NCBI GenBank assembly: GCA_019454205.1
Contig: CP075369.1
Location: 1,488,001-1,552,000, forward strand
Direction of reading: 5' to 3'
Origin: Xanthobacteraceae bacterium
GTDB lineage: Bacteria > Pseudomonadota > Alphaproteobacteria > Rhizobiales > Xanthobacteraceae
Length of the DNA stretch: 64,000 nucleotides
Shown here: one piece after another, positions 61,779-64,000 of the stretch
How the letters are laid out: each line of letters starts with the position of its first letter
Position numbering within the stretch: the first letter of the stretch is position 1
The notes under the pieces: model-generated
The model's input: only the letters and a program-made list of their open reading frames with translations
Told to the model about the DNA's origin: nothing
The model's database searches: none
Program-made: the position numbers and the translations under genes

Positions 61779-62249
61779 ATGAAAACCCTAAAACGCCTGT
61801 TCGCAGTCGCACTCATCCTCGGCGTCCTGTCCTTGGCCGTCTATGAGATCGCCGGGCTGGGCATCTATCCGGCGCCGCAAGGAACCTATGTCGTCAAAAC
61901 CGACTACGGCGGCTACGTCCACCTCTACGAGCGCAAGTACCGCAGGCTCGCGCGCAGCCACAAGGAAATTGCGATCGACGGCGAATGTTCGTCGGCCTGC
62001 ACGATGCTGTTCGGCTACTTTCCGCTGGAGCGCATTTGCGTGACGCCGCGCGCGAAGCTCGGCTTCCACATGCCGACCGAAAAGACCGATGACGGCAAAT
62101 GGATTCCGACCCAGGACGGCGCCCGCGATTTGATGGCGATGTATCCACCGCAAATCCAGCGCTGGCTCGCCAGGAAAGGCGGCCTGAAACCGGACATGAT
62201 CTATTTGCGCGGCGAGGAGCTTCGCAAGGTAATCCGGCGCTGCACGTAA
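61779..62249 (+). CDS. Exported ClpP/crotonase-fold-like protein, copy 2 of a tandem pair
   Basis: A 156-residue paralogue of the preceding gene: N-terminal hydrophobic helix (about 7-24), then DYGGYVHLYERKY, DGECSSACTMLFGYFPLE and ICVTPRAKLGFHMPTE. The order and spacing of motifs match copy 1; the N- and C-termini differ. It lies 75 bases downstream and may be co-transcribed. It converges on the winged-helix/hydrolase gene. Confidence 0.7.
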   Translation: MKTLKRLFAVALILGVLSLAVYEIAGLGIYPAPQGTYVVKTDYGGYVHLYERKYRRLARSHKEIAIDGECSSACTMLFGYFPLERICVTPRAKLGFHMPTEKTDDGKWIPTQDGARDLMAMYPPQIQRWLARKGGLKPDMIYLRGEELRKVIRRCT

Positions 62250-62256
62250 GGCCGTA

Positions 62257-63450
62257 TCAATGGGCTGCGGCGAAGGCCTGAATCTCGCCGAGCAGCTTTT
62301 CCCATGCCGGATCGCCCGGCAGCGGCACATGATTTTCCGTTTCCAGAGTCACAAACTTCGCACCGGGTATCGAGGCGGCCAGCAACCTGCCCTGCGCATA
62401 CGGCACCACATTGTCATGCCGCGCATGGATGACGAGAGTCGGCACGCGAACCTGCGAAAGCAAATCGGTGACGTCGATGTCGTCACATGCTGCGCGCAGG
62501 CGTGCTGCAAGCTCGCCGGATGTGGCCGCGCGCTGCATCTCGGCAAACCAGCGGATTTGCTCCGGCGTGCCGTTCGGCAAATAGATTGAACTGAACGCAC
62601 GCATGAACGCCGAGCCTTCGTCGCCCCAGCCTTGCCGGATCAACGCGAGCAACGCCTTGCCCTTCTCACGGTCGGCGTCGTTTCCGCTGCGGTTTCGTCC
62701 CTGCGCGTAGCCGCCATACAACACGAGGCAAGAGACACGCTTCGGATGCCGTACGGCATAGGCAATCGCGGCCGCGACGCCCTGTGAAAGACCCAGCACC
62801 GCGAAACGTTCTTCGCTGACGGTTGCCGTCACCGCGTCGAGGTCGCGCAAGAAACCGTCGAACGAAATGTCTTCCACGTCACGGTCCGCAAGGCCGCTGC
62901 CGCGTCCATCGTACCGGATCAGGGTTGTGCTCTCCGACAAACGCGAAAACAGCGGCGACCAGATCGGGCTTTGCCAGTCGAATTCGAGATGATTGAGCCA
63001 GTTCGCGGTCTTGAGCAGCACCGGCCCGCTTCCAGAGCGGCCGATGGCGAGGCTCACGCCATCCGGCGCGCGGCAGAAGGTAATGTCCTGCTGTTTCAGC
63101 TGTGTGTTCGGAGACGTCTCCGCCGCTGCACCACCTTCCCGCTTTTCCGTTACGTCTCCGACAAAGCGAATACCCTTGCGCGCGATGGTTTTGATCAGCT
63201 TCTGGTCGCTACCGTTGTCGCCGATTGCATTGCGCGCGGCATTGATGCGCGATGCCATCGCGGACTCGGAAACGATCCGCCCTTTCCAGACATGCTCGAT
63301 CAGGTCGTCCCGGCTTACCACCTGATCGCGGCGGCGGATCAGGAACTCCAGCAGATCAAACACCTGCGGCTCGACCGCGACTTCAGCGCCACCCATCCGC
63401 AACTCGCGGCGCGCGCTATCGAGTACAAAATTATCGAATAAAAACAGCAC
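62257..63450 (-). CDS. Winged-helix DNA-binding domain fused to an alpha/beta hydrolase
   Basis: A 397-residue soluble fusion. Residues 1-100 form an OmpR/CadC-type winged helix (VEPQVFDLLEFLIRRRDQVVSR, then the IKTIARKGIRFVG wing). Residues about 120-397 form an alpha/beta hydrolase with nucleophile S222 in GLSQG (220-224), D346 in ARHDNVVP and H374 in TENHVPL, a complete triad. There is no membrane helix. It may be a regulator whose hydrolase part senses or processes a ligand; that is inference. The start is GTG at 63450. Confidence 0.88.
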   Translation of the reverse strand: MLFLFDNFVLDSARRELRMGGAEVAVEPQVFDLLEFLIRRRDQVVSRDDLIEHVWKGRIVSESAMASRINAARNAIGDNGSDQKLIKTIARKGIRFVGDVTEKREGGAAAETSPNTQLKQQDITFCRAPDGVSLAIGRSGSGPVLLKTANWLNHLEFDWQSPIWSPLFSRLSESTTLIRYDGRGSGLADRDVEDISFDGFLRDLDAVTATVSEERFAVLGLSQGVAAAIAYAVRHPKRVSCLVLYGGYAQGRNRSGNDADREKGKALLALIRQGWGDEGSAFMRAFSSIYLPNGTPEQIRWFAEMQRAATSGELAARLRAACDDIDVTDLLSQVRVPTLVIHARHDNVVPYAQGRLLAASIPGAKFVTLETENHVPLPGDPAWEKLLGEIQAFAAAH

Positions 63451-63574
63451 GTTATTGAGACCTTTCCGCCTTTGGAAGATTCAAGCGAATCCGAAGGAAA
63501 AGGCAAGGCAATCTGAAAGCGGAAGAATGCCGCTCCCGGCACCCTGTCACCATCAAAACCCGATGGAGACGGCC

Positions 63575-63820
63575 ATGAACAACGACTGGAACGTGAAGCG
63601 CACCGAAAACGGCGTCATCGACTTCGACCACTATGTGCGTCTGGCCCGCGCCGAGCGCCGTATGGCGAAAACCGAAAGCGTTCAGACCGTAGTGCAGGAA
63701 TCCGGATTGTTCATACGCAGCACGAAAGCTGCGTTGCGCGCCGCGATCCGCTTCCTGACCTTCTGGAATATTCCGGCATTCGGCACCGCGACAGTGCGCG
63801 CTAAGAAACCCGGCGCCTAA
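63575..63820 (+). CDS. Small hypothetical protein
   Basis: An 81-residue protein, MNNDWNVKRTENGVIDFDHY at its start, with a basic middle and a short hydrophobic stretch (about 55-67). GGAGAC precedes the ATG at 63575; an ATG four codons earlier is possible. It diverges from the winged-helix/hydrolase gene. No family is recognised. Its stop overlaps the stop of the convergent gene at the window edge. Confidence 0.6.
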   Translation: MNNDWNVKRTENGVIDFDHYVRLARAERRMAKTESVQTVVQESGLFIRSTKAALRAAIRFLTFWNIPAFGTATVRAKKPGA

Positions 63821-64000
63821 CCCGCGCCGCCCTTGCGCGAGGAATCCAGCATCCGCCGGCACTCGCCGAGTTCGTAGAGCGTCGCCTTGAGCAATTGCAC
63901 CGCTTCCGAAGAAAGACGAATGCCGCCTGCTTCATTGCCGTGCACGCGCGGCGCGGCGGAGCGAAGCTGCGGCTCCGGGGAACGCGCCACTTCGCGCGGA
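63817..64000 (-). CDS. C-terminal part of an unidentified gene
   Basis: The last 60 codons of a minus-strand gene entering from the right edge. The C-terminus reads NEAGGIRLSSEAVQLLKATL followed by YELGECRRMLDSS and a KGGAG end: a helical, charged peptide with normal codon use. I do not recognise the family and the N-terminus is outside the window. Confidence 0.6.
   Translation of the reverse strand, partial: PREVARSPEPQLRSAAPRVHGNEAGGIRLSSEAVQLLKATLYELGECRRMLDSSRKGGAG

Overview
This is a chromosomal, GC-rich window (hand counts of ordinary coding lines give about 60% G+C). The gene families and order point to an alphaproteobacterium of the Hyphomicrobiales, in the Bradyrhizobium/Xanthobacteraceae direction: a fourteen-gene complex I operon linked to birA, rnj, mce, proS, lolCD and dnaE; a short alphaproteobacterial-type ProS; tig-clpP-clpX-lon-hup; glnB-glnA behind a sigma-54 promoter; DUF1467 and DUF2842 proteins. 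The order-level call is an inference from gene content. No phage, insertion sequence, CRISPR array or rRNA gene was seen.

Layout. 1-21445 (minus strand) is one long, tightly packed unit: nuoA-B-C, a FlK-like thioesterase, nuoD-N, birA, rnj, mce, a DUF1467 protein, proS, lolC/E, lolD and the first codons of dnaE. It encodes respiratory complex I followed by housekeeping genes. 21659-23929 holds an envelope lipoprotein, an amino-acid-binding protein and an L,D-transpeptidase. 24048-25298 has tRNA-Asp and tRNA-Val with recognisable promoters and two HU paralogues. 25474-34362 is the proteostasis block lon, clpX, clpP, tig. Between clpP and clpX it is interrupted by a CPA2-type antiporter with a C-terminal FHA domain and by a separate FHA protein that converges on it. 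34409-38591 carries tRNA-Leu, a NUDIX hydrolase, the NAD(P)H-hydrate repair enzyme and glnB-glnA. 38762-41686 has two paralogous membrane diguanylate cyclases. 41869-45516 has rplM-rpsI, a hotdog thioesterase and a three-gene crotonase/FMN-oxidase/CoA-binding group.

45522-48695 is one large solitary restriction-modification enzyme whose recognition half is visibly AT-richer than its surroundings. It is followed by a sulfhydrylase gene (metY type) whose upstream region carries four alternating TCACA/TGTGA half-sites, then by ctaA. 51438-60693 is a compact exopolysaccharide locus: deacetylase, GNAT-like protein, Wzz/Wzc-like protein with a degenerate kinase domain, Wza-like lipoprotein, GT4 glycosyltransferase, UndP-sugar phosphotransferase and Wzy/ligase. 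The right end has tRNA-Pro, a tandem pair of ClpP-fold-like exported proteins, a winged-helix/alpha-beta-hydrolase fusion and small unknown genes.

The most unusual observations are two. The first is the FlK-like thioesterase translationally coupled between nuoC and nuoD, with all three FlK catalytic residues at identical positions. The second is the antiporter-FHA fusion with its companion FHA protein between clpP and clpX.
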